This document shows, one piece after another, positions 1 to 7,744 of a stretch of DNA of 64,000 nt. The position numbers and the translations under genes were made by a program. The DNA comes from an uncultured Eubacteriales bacterium (lineage in GTDB: Bacteria; Bacillota; Clostridia; Christensenellales; Aristaeellaceae): assembly GCA_902801165.1 (NCBI GenBank), contig CADCHI010000031.1, positions 1 through 64,000 of the forward strand. The letters are read 5' to 3'. Under the pieces are notes generated by a model, which did no database searches, was not told the origin of the DNA, and saw only the letters and a program-made list of their open reading frames with translations. Position 1 is the stretch's first letter, and each line of letters starts with the position of its first letter.

Positions 1-42
1 GCCAAAGCGCCCGCTTTCCCTCAGATCCGGCGTTTTACTCAT
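1..42 (-). CDS. Possible 5' end of a gene leaving the window
   Basis: Reading leftward, an ATG at 42 opens a frame of 14 codons (MSKTPDLRESGRFG) that continues past the window edge. A consensus minus-strand promoter lies about 150 bases upstream. The purine-rich GGGGAG is about 18 bases from the ATG, too far for a good ribosome binding site. The frame is also open upstream to an in-frame GTG. I do not recognise the product from 14 residues. Confidence 0.3.
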   Translation of the reverse strand, partial: MSKTPDLRESGRFG

Positions 43-188
43 AGAATTCTGACTGTTCTTCTCCCCTCTCGACGCTCCCTGCCGAAGCAGATCCTCGCAC
101 CTCGAGGTTCGTTTTTCTCTCTTCTCTGTATCGTTTTCAAGGTTCGCCGCTGTCGGTGGAATCACTCTGTTTCCCTGACAGCTTGGTC

Positions 189-218
189 ATTATAGCAAAC
201 CATAAGCCCCTTTGTCAA
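189..218 (-). promoter_or_regulatory. Sigma-A promoter reading out of the left edge
   Basis: On the minus strand TTGACA (218-213) and TATAAT (194-189) match consensus exactly and are 18 bases apart. It transcribes leftward and implies a leader of about 140 nt before the possible start codon at 42. I see no coding region between 219 and 479. Confidence 0.7.
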
Positions 219-479
219 CACATTTTTGGCCAAAATCAAAGAGATAACTTTACCTGTCATTTCACGTCATTAACCCCCAAAAAAGCCGAATATTCCGCAC
301 TTTTCGCCGCTTATACATCCGGTTTTTGCCGACAGTCCCGCAGTGTCTCCCCGGCATCGTTCGCCTCGGCATTAAACCGTTCTTAACGTTCAAAAAGCCG
401 GCACAAATTCCCATTTCAAAGCCGTTTTCAGAGCCGAAAAAAAGCGTTCCAGCCACCGCTATTTTTTCCCGGAAAACGG

Positions 480-508
480 TTGACAAACCCAGCAGAAGGG
501 CCTACAAT
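480..508 (+). promoter_or_regulatory. Sigma-A promoter of the M-box/mgtE transcript
   Basis: TTGACA (480-485), a 17-base spacer and TACAAT (503-508) form a near-consensus promoter. Transcription should begin near 515, just before the conserved start of the M-box riboswitch. Confidence 0.8.
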
Positions 509-519
509 AAGAACAGAAA

Positions 520-750
520 TCCGGTAAGTAAGGCTACCGTAGGGATATGGATTGCTGCCGCGAAGTGGTGGAGACACCATCAGATGGTTTGAACAGGCGA
601 TTTCGAAGCACAAGGCATCGTCTAACGCAATTTCACGGTGATTCGTCCTCAGACGGATCATCCCCGACAAGCCGGGGATGGATTTACCCACGCAAATCTA
701 CCCTGCCCTGCGAAGCTGAAGCTCGAACGGTGCAGATCAATCAAGCGCGA
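520..750 (+). ncRNA. M-box (ykoK leader) Mg2+ riboswitch
   Basis: The conserved M-box core is readable in order: TAAGGCTACCGTAGGGATAT, then GATTGCTGCCGCGAAG, then GGAGACACCA and ATGGTTTGAACAGGCG. These match the known class of Mg2+-sensing leader RNAs found before mgtE and other Mg2+ transporter genes. It sits between a strong promoter and an intrinsic terminator (752-785). This fits the known mechanism, in which high Mg2+ favours termination and low Mg2+ allows read-through to mgtE. The 3' boundary is approximate. Confidence 0.85.
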
Positions 751-751
751 T

Positions 752-785
752 TATTCCGCATCCGTTCGGGTGCGGAATTTCATAT
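752..785 (+). terminator. Riboswitch expression-platform terminator
   Basis: ATTCCGCATCC and GGGTGCGGAAT form an 11-bp stem with a GTTC loop, followed by a T-rich run (TTTCATATTATAT). It lies directly after the M-box and is the likely Mg2+-controlled terminator. Confidence 0.75.
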
Positions 786-810
786 TATATAGAACAAAGG
801 GGTGAAGGGA

Positions 811-906
811 ATGGACGCTGGCGGTAGTAGCTATGGCACATATGCGGATCATATACGGCAGGCCCTACGCCGGACGCGCGCTTCCCTCGATTCCCTCGTT
901 TTCTGA
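811..906 (+). CDS. 31-residue leader ORF between riboswitch and mgtE
   Basis: ATG at 811 runs 31 codons to TGA at 904-906. The ribosome binding site is AAAGGGGTGAAGGGA, 5 to 15 bases upstream. The product begins MDAGGSSYGTYADHI and ends RASLDSLVF, and it is rich in Gly/Ser and Arg. It has no signal peptide or membrane segment. It lies between the M-box terminator and a second intrinsic terminator (912-932). It could therefore be a regulated small protein made only at low Mg2+, or a leader peptide whose translation controls the second terminator. I do not recognise the family. The real-gene call rests on the ribosome binding site and position only. Confidence 0.55.
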   Translation: MDAGGSSYGTYADHIRQALRRTRASLDSLVF

Positions 907-909
907 GAA

Positions 910-932
910 GCAGCGCCCTGCGGCGCTGTCTT
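910..932 (+). terminator. Second leader terminator before mgtE
   Basis: AGCGCC-CTGC-GGCGCT hairpin (912-927) followed by GTCTTTTTG. It begins four bases after the small ORF stop. mgtE expression must read through it, so it may be a second attenuation point. The bases from 936 to 1074 hold a GGATATCC palindrome and no ORF with a ribosome binding site. Confidence 0.65.
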
Positions 933-1086
933 TTTGATCTTCCACTGTGTCCTGCTCCTGTCAGAGGGCGCGTCTGCGCCGCTCAGGTGGTCGCGACGGC
1001 AAAGGCCGCCGGACCAGCCCGCCTCGGGTGGGCCGGATATCCCCGGGATATCCGCCTTTCAACACGCATTGATTGGAGGAGTGACG

Positions 1087-2445
1087 ATGAAGGAAAGAAC
1101 CGAAATCCTTGAAGAGACCTTTCGCAAGCTGGCGGAAGAGAAGAAATATGCCTCCCTGCGGGACCTGATGCAGACCCTGTATCCCGCGGACATCGCCTCA
1201 ATTCTCAGCGACATGCCTGAGAAGCTGATGCCCGCCATATTCCGTCTGCTGCCGAAGGACCTCGCCGCGGAGACCTTCGTCGAGATGGAGAGCGACATCA
1301 AGGAAGCCCTGATCAAGAGCTTCTCGGATACGGAGCTGAAGGCCGTCATCGACGAGATGTACATGGACGACGCCGTCGACCTGATCGAGGAGATGCCCGC
1401 CAACATGGTGCGCCGCATCCTCTCCCAGGCGGACGCCGACACCCGCAAGCAGATCAACGAAATTTTGAAGTACAAGGACGACTCCGCCGGGTCCGTGATG
1501 ACCACGGAGTTCGTCGCGCTGACGCCGGGCATGACCGCTGCGGACGCCATCGCGGAGATCCGCGCCACCGGCGTGGACAAGGAGACCATCAACACCTGCT
1601 ACGTGCTGGATGAGAAGTACCACCTGATGGGCACGGTAACCATCCGCTCGCTGATCCTGGCCTCCCCCACCGATCGCTGTGAGAGCCTGATGACCGCGGA
1701 GCCCATCACCGTCAGCACCCAGGACGACCAGGAGAGCGCCGTGCAGATGATGTCGAAGTACAACTTCACCTCGCTGCCGGTCGTAGACGCCGAGGGCCGC
1801 ATGGTCGGTATCATCACCGTCGACGACGCCCTGGACATCATGGAAGAAGAGGCCACCGAGGATATCGCGAAGATGGCCGCTATCACGCCCTCGGACAAGC
1901 CCTACCTGAAGACGGGCGTGTTCGAGACCTGGAAGAACCGAATCCCGTGGCTGCTGCTGCTGATGATCTCCGGCACGTTCACCGGCATCGTCATCACCGG
2001 CTTCGAGGATGCCCTGAAGCTGTTCCCCGTGCTGATGGCCTCGGTGCCCATGCTGATGGACACCGGCGGTAACTCCGGCAGCCAGGCCTCGGTCTCCATC
2101 ATCCGCGCCTTGTCGCTGGGCGAGCTGGAATTCTCGGACATATTCCGCGTCATCTGGAAGGAGTTCCGGGTGTCGTTCCTGTGCGGCCTGACGCTGACCG
2201 TCGCCAACTACGGCCGCCTGATGGTGCTGGAGCGGGTCACTCCCCTGGAGGCCCTGACCATCTGCCTGACCATGATGTGCACCGTCATCATCGCCAAGTT
2301 TGTGGGCTGCACGCTGCCCATGCTGGCCAAGAAGGCCAAGCTGGACCCCGCCGTGATGGCGAGCCCGTTCATCACCACCATCGTCGACGTGCTCTCCCTG
2401 CTGATCTATTTCCAAATCGCCGCGCTGGTGCTGCACGTCAGCTGA
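1087..2445 (+). CDS. mgtE: Magnesium transporter MgtE
   Basis: Channel-type Mg2+ importer of the cytoplasmic membrane, 452 residues, the usual family length. It has an N-terminal MgtE domain of helical repeats (about residues 15-120), two CBS domains (about 130-255, with SAGSVMT-like and SLPVVD segments) and a C-terminal pore domain. The pore has about five membrane segments and the family motif PMLMDTGGNSGSQ. The start is ATG 1087, preceded at 6 bases by GGAGGA; the frame is open back to about 934 but lacks a ribosome binding site there. An upstream M-box riboswitch indicates induction at low Mg2+. It appears monocistronic, ending before a repeat-type hairpin at 2479. Confidence 0.96.
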   Translation: MKERTEILEETFRKLAEEKKYASLRDLMQTLYPADIASILSDMPEKLMPAIFRLLPKDLAAETFVEMESDIKEALIKSFSDTELKAVIDEMYMDDAVDLIEEMPANMVRRILSQADADTRKQINEILKYKDDSAGSVMTTEFVALTPGMTAADAIAEIRATGVDKETINTCYVLDEKYHLMGTVTIRSLILASPTDRCESLMTAEPITVSTQDDQESAVQMMSKYNFTSLPVVDAEGRMVGIITVDDALDIMEEEATEDIAKMAAITPSDKPYLKTGVFETWKNRIPWLLLLMISGTFTGIVITGFEDALKLFPVLMASVPMLMDTGGNSGSQASVSIIRALSLGELEFSDIFRVIWKEFRVSFLCGLTLTVANYGRLMVLERVTPLEALTICLTMMCTVIIAKFVGCTLPMLAKKAKLDPAVMASPFITTIVDVLSLLIYFQIAALVLHVS

Positions 2446-2478
2446 TTCCCGGGATTTCACTGCATTGGAATGGTTGAG

Positions 2479-2785
2479 GAAGGATTCTTCGCTTCGCTCA
2501 GAATGACCGTAAAGAACGCGGGTCATCCTGAGCGGAGCGAAGGATCTTTTCTTTGCTCGGAACGACAGCGGCGAAACGCGTGGCGTCCCGAACCGCGAGT
2601 CATCCTGAACGAAGTGAAGGATCTTCTCTTTGCCCTGAATGACAGCAGCGAAACGCGCGGCATCCCGAACCGCGAGTCATCCTGAACGAAGTGAAGGATC
2701 TTCTCTTTGCCCTGAATGACAGCAGCGAAACGCGCTGCATTCTGAACCGCGAGTCATCCTGAACGAAGTGAAGGATCTTTCAAAT
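2479..2785. repeat. 77-bp tandem repeats with hairpin ends
   Basis: An inverted pair (GGATTCTTCGCTTCGCTCAG and, after 13 bases, CATCCTGAGCGGAGCGAAGG) forms a long hairpin followed by TTTTCTTT, which probably terminates mgtE. From 2514, units of 77 bp repeat in direct orientation (starts 2514, 2591, 2668, and a partial at 2745). Each carries the motif CATCCTGAACGAAGTGAAGG. Related copies are at 23445-23518 and 47819-47850, so this is a dispersed intergenic family. The 413 bases from 2446 to 2858 hold no gene. Confidence 0.8.
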
Positions 2786-2805
2786 TCCCTCTACCTGGAG
2801 AACGC

Positions 2806-2837
2806 ACAAAACCCGCGCCGGCTGACGCGGGTTTTAT
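2806..2837. terminator. Bidirectional intrinsic terminator
   Basis: AAAACCCGCG and CGCGGGTTTT form a stem around GCCGGCTGA, with A-rich and T-rich flanks. It sits 22 bases beyond the histidine kinase stop codon, so it should end the minus-strand operon. Confidence 0.75.
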
Positions 2838-2858
2838 CGATGCCAAGGAATAGTCTGA

Positions 2859-4265
2859 TCAGAACCCGAAGGACACCGTCACGCAGCCTCCGCCGTCGTT
2901 CTCCAGCCGGATATCCCCATCGTGGCGCTGGCAGAGTATCTTGCAGATGTTCAGGCCCAGGCCCAGGTGGTCGTCCCCGGCGGCGGCCTTGTTCCGATAG
3001 AAGGGGTCGGTGGCCTTCTCCAGGTCTACGGCGGAAAAGCCCGGCCCATCGTCGCAAACGCGCACCAGCAGCCGGTCCGGCTCCGTCCACACCCGGACCC
3101 GAAGCTCTGTCGCGGCGTAGCGGGCGCCGTTGGTGAGCAGGTTTTCGCACACCTGCTGCACGATCTCCGGCGACACCTTTGCCGGTCCTCCCGGTATCGC
3201 CTCGAAATACAGCTTCTTGTCGCCGCAAAGCACCTGGGCGGAATCCCGCAGGGCCTCGGTCAGCTCGCCGAAGTCCACCGACCGCCGCCGGACCTCCACA
3301 TCCTCCAGCCGCTGCAGGCGCGCCATGGCGTCCACATACCGTTCCATCCGGTCGATGCTGCCGGACATGGCGGTCAGCTCTCCGACGATCTCCTCCTGGG
3401 ACACGCTGCCCTCCGGCACCCCGGCCAGCAGCATCGAGGCGTGGCCCTTCAGCACCGTCAACGGCGTGCGCAGGTCGTGGGAAAACGCGGCGTTCAAACG
3501 CTTGCGCTCCTCCACGCTGCGCCAGAGCTCCCGGTTGTTCTGCACCAGCGCGTGCCGCATGGTCTCGAAGGAATCGCACACCTGGCCCAGCTCGTTTTTG
3601 GAATCATAGGCCACGGTGAAGTCCAGGTCATTGCGGGCAATGCGGTCGCTGCTGTTCTTCAGCAGCGCCAGCGGCCCCCGCAGCTTGCGCCGGAAGAACA
3701 GCGCGGCACACATGATCAGCGCGCCGATGTAGCTGACCGGCACGATCAGCACCGACACGGTCACCGCCGTGATGTTGGCGACGCTGTCCTCGCCGGTGTA
3801 GCGAGGCGTGACCACAAAGCCGTGGGAGCCGTAATAGCTGCCCATGTACAGGCCGCCCTCCGGCTCGCCGCCCAGGTAGCTGGCGCGGATCTCCGCGTCA
3901 TAGGCCAGCGACTCCGTCCGCAGGTTCACCGTGAACTGGTCGATCTCCTGGTCGTCCTCGTCGTAGATGGTCACCGTCACCAGCCGTCCCGTGCGGCGGA
4001 TGTCGTAGCTGCCCTGTTCGGGCACCTCGTAGCTGACCGAGCGCTCGGCATACTTGTTTTGCAGGTCGATGCGCACCTTGTTGCACAGGGTGATGACGAT
4101 CAGGCACACCAGCGTGCCTGCCAGGAACGCCGCCAGCGTGTACAGCACGAAGGAGGCACTGATGGGCAGGTCCTGCCAGCGCTTGTAGCGCCGGTTCGCC
4201 CACCTTTCCCGAGCTCGGCCCCGCAGGTCGCGGATCAGGCCCGCCAGCCGATTCAGCGCCTCCAT
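2859..4265 (-). CDS. Sensor histidine kinase
   Basis: Membrane histidine kinase of 468 residues that pairs with the response regulator encoded just upstream. It has two transmembrane segments (about 38-62 and 167-192) around an extracellular sensor of about 100 residues with no recognised fold. A HAMP linker (about 193-245) and the H-box AFSHDLRTPLT with phosphoacceptor His263 follow. The ATPase has its N-box ENLLTNG (Asn375), CDDGPGF and GLGLNI. All catalytic elements are present. Its start overlaps the end of the regulator gene by 13 bases, so they are co-transcribed. The signal is unknown; the upstream cell-wall-type protein in the same operon suggests an envelope stimulus. Confidence 0.93.
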   Translation of the reverse strand: MEALNRLAGLIRDLRGRARERWANRRYKRWQDLPISASFVLYTLAAFLAGTLVCLIVITLCNKVRIDLQNKYAERSVSYEVPEQGSYDIRRTGRLVTVTIYDEDDQEIDQFTVNLRTESLAYDAEIRASYLGGEPEGGLYMGSYYGSHGFVVTPRYTGEDSVANITAVTVSVLIVPVSYIGALIMCAALFFRRKLRGPLALLKNSSDRIARNDLDFTVAYDSKNELGQVCDSFETMRHALVQNNRELWRSVEERKRLNAAFSHDLRTPLTVLKGHASMLLAGVPEGSVSQEEIVGELTAMSGSIDRMERYVDAMARLQRLEDVEVRRRSVDFGELTEALRDSAQVLCGDKKLYFEAIPGGPAKVSPEIVQQVCENLLTNGARYAATELRVRVWTEPDRLLVRVCDDGPGFSAVDLEKATDPFYRNKAAAGDDHLGLGLNICKILCQRHDGDIRLENDGGGCVTVSFGF

Positions 4266-4945
4266 TTATAGCCACACCCCCATACCGTCTCGATGTAGGT
4301 CTCTGCGCCGCAGGCGGCCAGCTTGGCGCGGATGCGCCGGATGTGTTCGGCGACCACGGCGCTGTCCCCGTCGCTCTCCATGCCCCACACCCGGTCGTAG
4401 ATGCGCTCCCGGTCGAACACCTGGCCGCTGTTCTGGGACAGGAATTCGATGATGTCGAACTCCTTCTTCGCGAACGCCACCGGCTCGCCCCGGAACAGCA
4501 CCGTCCGCTGGGCGTAGTCGATCACCAGGTCCGCGTCGAAGCGCACCTCTCCCCGGCAGGCCCGCCGCTGCTCCCGGCGCAGGTGGGCGGCCACCCGGGC
4601 CGCCAGCTCGTCCAGGGAAAAGGGCTTGACCACATAGTCGTCCGCGCCGGCGGCGAAGCCCCGCACCTTGTCGCTGTCCTCGATGCGCGCCGTCAGCAGC
4701 AGGATCGGGCAGCTGACGAAGCCGCGGATGGTGTCGCACACCTCCAGGCCGTTCACATCGGGCATGTTCACGTCCAGCAGGATCATGTCCGGGCGCTGCT
4801 GCGCCAGCCTCAGCGCCTCCTGGCCGCCGTAGGCCGGCAGCACGCGGTAGCCCTTGCGCTCAAAGAAGCGCTTCAGCATGTCCACGATGTCCCGCTCGTC
4901 GTCCGCGATCAGCAGCGTCTGCGCCGCGCCGTTCTTCTCACTCAT
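4253..4945 (-). CDS. OmpR/PhoB-family response regulator
   Basis: Two-domain DNA-binding regulator of 230 residues. The receiver domain (about 10-122) has acidic residues ADDE, phosphoacceptor Asp58 in LLDVN and the conserved Lys in VVKPFS. The C-terminal winged helix (about 130-228) has the typical FDIIEFLSQ and GCGYKWR endings. It lies 18 bases after the stop of the Ig-like/lysozyme gene and overlaps the kinase gene, so the three genes look like one operon. Phosphorylation by the neighbouring kinase is inferred from this arrangement. Confidence 0.94.
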   Translation of the reverse strand: MSEKNGAAQTLLIADDERDIVDMLKRFFERKGYRVLPAYGGQEALRLAQQRPDMILLDVNMPDVNGLEVCDTIRGFVSCPILLLTARIEDSDKVRGFAAGADDYVVKPFSLDELAARVAAHLRREQRRACRGEVRFDADLVIDYAQRTVLFRGEPVAFAKKEFDIIEFLSQNSGQVFDRERIYDRVWGMESDGDSAVVAEHIRRIRAKLAACGAETYIETVWGCGYKWRR

Positions 4946-4963
4946 GGTTCCTCACCCCGGCGC

Positions 4964-7543
4964 TCAGCCGCCGATCATGGTCTTGTAGATGCTGGCCGCC
5001 TTGTTGCCCCGGGTCACGGCCTTGCTCTCCTTGTCCACCGGTATCTCGTAGCGTGTGCACACCAGCGCACCCGCGCTGCGCGCCGCTTCCGCGCTGTCCA
5101 GCGCGCCGCTGTTCGCCTTCTTCCAGGCGGTGTAGACGCCGCTGTAGCTGCCCTTCAGGTCGTTGAGGATCATCTCGTTCTCGGCGGCGATCGCCTGGGC
5201 CTTGGTGATCGTCGCGGCGCCCCCGGCGTGCCTGCGGTAGCACTCCACCAGCTTCGCGGTGCGCGCGCCGGTCCACTGCACGATGCCCAGGCCGAACTTG
5301 CCCTGCCAGCCGCCCTTGGCCAGCGTCTCCATCAGCGCCTGCAGCGCGTTCAGGTCCACGTTCTGTATGTACTTTCCGGAGTAGTTGTCCCGGTAGAAGT
5401 TCTCCGCGCCGAAGCGCAGCCGCTTCTCGGCGCTTCCGGTATAGGCGTCCATCTCCTCCTTGGAGAGATACACCGCCGTCAGCACGTACTTGCCGTCCTT
5501 CTGGGTGTAGTAATCGCCCCCGTCCAGGTAGCAGAAATAGCGCGGGCGCTTCTGGTAGTTGCTGATGTACTTGCTGCTCTCGAACAGGCCGTAGGTACCC
5601 TCCGCGTAGATATTCGCGCCGACGCCGGCGGCGAAGGCGGGCTCGAAGCCGTTGTTGATCAACAGCTCCACCACCCCGGCGATAGCGTCGCGCTTGCCGC
5701 CCAGGCTGCCGTCAGCCCGCAGTTTCGCGGCCATCCGCGCCGCGGCGGAGGTCCCCGCCTGCGCGCCCGGGTCGGGAATGGTGATCTCCGGCTGCGCGCC
5801 GGCGCCGGAGGCCACGGTCACCTGGCAGTAGGCCCTCTTGCCGTTGAAGGCGGCCGCCTGGATCACCGCCGTGCCAGCGGCGAGGGCGGTCACCCTGCCC
5901 GAGGCGTCCACCGCCGCCACCGAGGCGTCGCTGCTCTGCCAGGCGATGGCCGAGGCGGTGCCCTTCGGCAGGTTCGCCGTCAGCTGGGCCGTTTGCCCGA
6001 CCTCCAGCGCCAGCGTCGACGAGGACAGCGTCACCTTCGAGGGCGCCTTGCTCACCTTGACGGACACCGTGGCCGTCAGGCCGTTCTGCGTACTGACGGT
6101 GATCTTCGCGGTGCCGGCCTTCTTCGCGGTGATCACGCCGTCGGCGGACACCGTTGCCACCTTCTTCTTGCTGGTCTTATAGCTGTACAGCGCCGCCTCG
6201 CCCGCGCCTACCGTCGGCGACAGCAGAAGCTTCTCCTTCACGCCGAGGGTCACGGACTGGACGTTGAGCGCCAGCGCCGTGGGAGCCCTGCCGTCCAGCA
6301 CGACCACGTTGCAGACCGCCCTCTTGTTGTTGAAGGTACTGGCCGTGACGGTGGTCGCGCCCGGCGCCACGGCGGTCAGGTTTCCCGCTTCGTCGACCCG
6401 AACCACGCCGGGGTCGGCGCTCTCCCAGCCGATCCGGGAGGCGGACTTCTTCGGCAGCTGCGCCGTCAGGCTTCGCGCCTCCCCCAGGCACAGTGCCAGC
6501 GACTTGGAGGACAGCGTCACCTTCGAGGGGGCCTTGCGCACCGTCACCTTGCAGCTGGCCTTTGCGCCGTTGAAGGCCATGGCGGTGATCACCGCCGTGC
6601 CGGTCTTCTTCGCGCACAGCGCGCCGGAGGCGTCCACGGTCACTACCGACTTCTTGCTGCTGGAATAGTCGATCCGCGCGGAGGCGGTACCCTCCGGCAG
6701 CTGCGCCGCCAGCAGCAGGCGCTCGCCCTTGCCCAGCTGGAGGCTGGACACCGGAAAGCTCAGGCTCTGCGGCGCGTCTTTCACGCCCACCAGCGCACTG
6801 GTCACAGCGCCGTCCGCCCCTGTAATCACGATTCGGGCCGTGCCCGGAGCGATCGCCGTGACCACGCCGGTGACGGCGTCCACCGACGCCACGTCGCTGC
6901 GCTCGGACAGGAAGCTCCCGGCCGCGCCGTTCGGCTGGATCGTGCCCAGCGGATACTGCTCACCCACGCCCAGCCACAGGCCCGGGGCCGCGTTCGCGTC
7001 CCCCACCGCCGCCACGGCCTGCTCGCCGCCGTCCATCATGCCGTCCTCCGGCAGGACCTCCCCGGCGGCCGGCTCCGCGCCTTCTGTCGCGTCGTCGGCC
7101 AGGGGCGCATCGCCGCCCTGGGAAACGGGCTCCACCTCCATCGCGCCTTGAGCCGCGCCGTCGGGTTTCGCCTCCGAAGGAGCGAAGCTCTCCCCGTTCT
7201 GCGTCCCGGCCTCGGGGTTTTCCCGGTCAGGCGCCGCTTCCGCGCCGCTATTCCGGGTGGAATCCTCCGGCGCACCGGCCCCGTCGACAGCCTCGTCCGG
7301 GCTGCCCGCGCCAGCGCCCTCTTCCGGCACCGCCGCTGCGGCTTCCGAACCGGCGGCCTCCGTCGTGGTCTCGTCCCGCGGGGCGGCGTTCTGCGGGGCA
7401 ATGCTCCCCGCCGACGGCGACTCCTCGTAGATCGCCGCGTCGTACAGGTCCACCTCGCCCAATTCCTCGGCCAGGCCCGCCGCGGTCAGCACCAACACCA
7501 GCGCCTCCAGCAGCGCCAATCCTCTTCTCAAGTATCCCTTCAT
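4964..7543 (-). CDS. Secreted protein with Ig-like (BIG2) repeats and phage-tail-lysozyme-like C-terminus
   Basis: Large exported protein (859 residues from ATG 7543, ribosome binding site GAGAGGAT; the frame extends to 7591 without one). An N-terminal hydrophobic signal (GLALLEALVLVLTAAGLA) is followed by a low-complexity Ala/Glu/Pro/Gly stretch of about 170 residues. About five bacterial Ig-like repeats of roughly 80 residues follow, each with a KKTGTAVIT-like strand. The last about 260 residues resemble phage-tail lysozyme domains (NNGFEPAFAAGVGANIYAEG and GLGIVQWTG). I infer a surface protein that binds and perhaps cuts peptidoglycan; catalysis is not shown. It heads an operon with a two-component system. 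Confidence 0.8.
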   Translation of the reverse strand: MKGYLRRGLALLEALVLVLTAAGLAEELGEVDLYDAAIYEESPSAGSIAPQNAAPRDETTTEAAGSEAAAAVPEEGAGAGSPDEAVDGAGAPEDSTRNSGAEAAPDRENPEAGTQNGESFAPSEAKPDGAAQGAMEVEPVSQGGDAPLADDATEGAEPAAGEVLPEDGMMDGGEQAVAAVGDANAAPGLWLGVGEQYPLGTIQPNGAAGSFLSERSDVASVDAVTGVVTAIAPGTARIVITGADGAVTSALVGVKDAPQSLSFPVSSLQLGKGERLLLAAQLPEGTASARIDYSSSKKSVVTVDASGALCAKKTGTAVITAMAFNGAKASCKVTVRKAPSKVTLSSKSLALCLGEARSLTAQLPKKSASRIGWESADPGVVRVDEAGNLTAVAPGATTVTASTFNNKRAVCNVVVLDGRAPTALALNVQSVTLGVKEKLLLSPTVGAGEAALYSYKTSKKKVATVSADGVITAKKAGTAKITVSTQNGLTATVSVKVSKAPSKVTLSSSTLALEVGQTAQLTANLPKGTASAIAWQSSDASVAAVDASGRVTALAAGTAVIQAAAFNGKRAYCQVTVASGAGAQPEITIPDPGAQAGTSAAARMAAKLRADGSLGGKRDAIAGVVELLINNGFEPAFAAGVGANIYAEGTYGLFESSKYISNYQKRPRYFCYLDGGDYYTQKDGKYVLTAVYLSKEEMDAYTGSAEKRLRFGAENFYRDNYSGKYIQNVDLNALQALMETLAKGGWQGKFGLGIVQWTGARTAKLVECYRRHAGGAATITKAQAIAAENEMILNDLKGSYSGVYTAWKKANSGALDSAEAARSAGALVCTRYEIPVDKESKAVTRGNKAASIYKTMIGG

Positions 7544-7602
7544 GGCTCTATCCTCTCTCCGCGGCTCCAAGGCCCCGGGGTAAACCGACAATGGGTCAAC
7601 TT

Positions 7603-7631
7603 ATTTTACCACATTATTTCAAATATTACAA
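7603..7631 (-). promoter_or_regulatory. Promoter of the Ig-like/lysozyme and two-component operon
   Basis: On the minus strand TTGTAA (7631-7626), 17 bases, then TAAAAT (7608-7603) preceded by TGG, an extended -10. It lies about 60 bases before the ATG at 7543, in an AT-rich patch unlike its surroundings. Confidence 0.6.
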
Positions 7632-7690
7632 TATCAAGGTGAAATAATTACAAAATAGGTCAATTCGAACTCCGTCGCTCCAAAACAGAA

Positions 7691-7722
7691 AGTCCCGCCG
7701 TCGCCCATCCGCGACAGCGGGA
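7691..7722 (-). terminator. Terminator of the flavoprotein gene
   Basis: TCCCGC-GTCGC arms pair around CCATCC. On the minus strand the stem is followed by CTTTCTGTTTTGG. It is 23 bases past the stop codon at 7745. Confidence 0.7.
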
Positions 7723-7744
7723 CACCCGTTTATTCCCCTGGCAA

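Noticed and set aside
219-479. Small frames upstream of the M-box
   Set aside because: Overlapping frames on both strands without ribosome binding sites, lying between divergent promoters; no support for a gene.
1198-2526. Long minus-strand frame opposite mgtE (442 codons)
   Set aside because: Shadow of a high-GC gene; the product is Gly/His/Gln-rich without any domain, and mgtE on the other strand is unambiguous.
4343-7642. 1099-codon plus-strand frame opposite the Ig-like protein and response regulator
   Set aside because: Antisense shadow of GC-rich codons; low-complexity product with no start signal.
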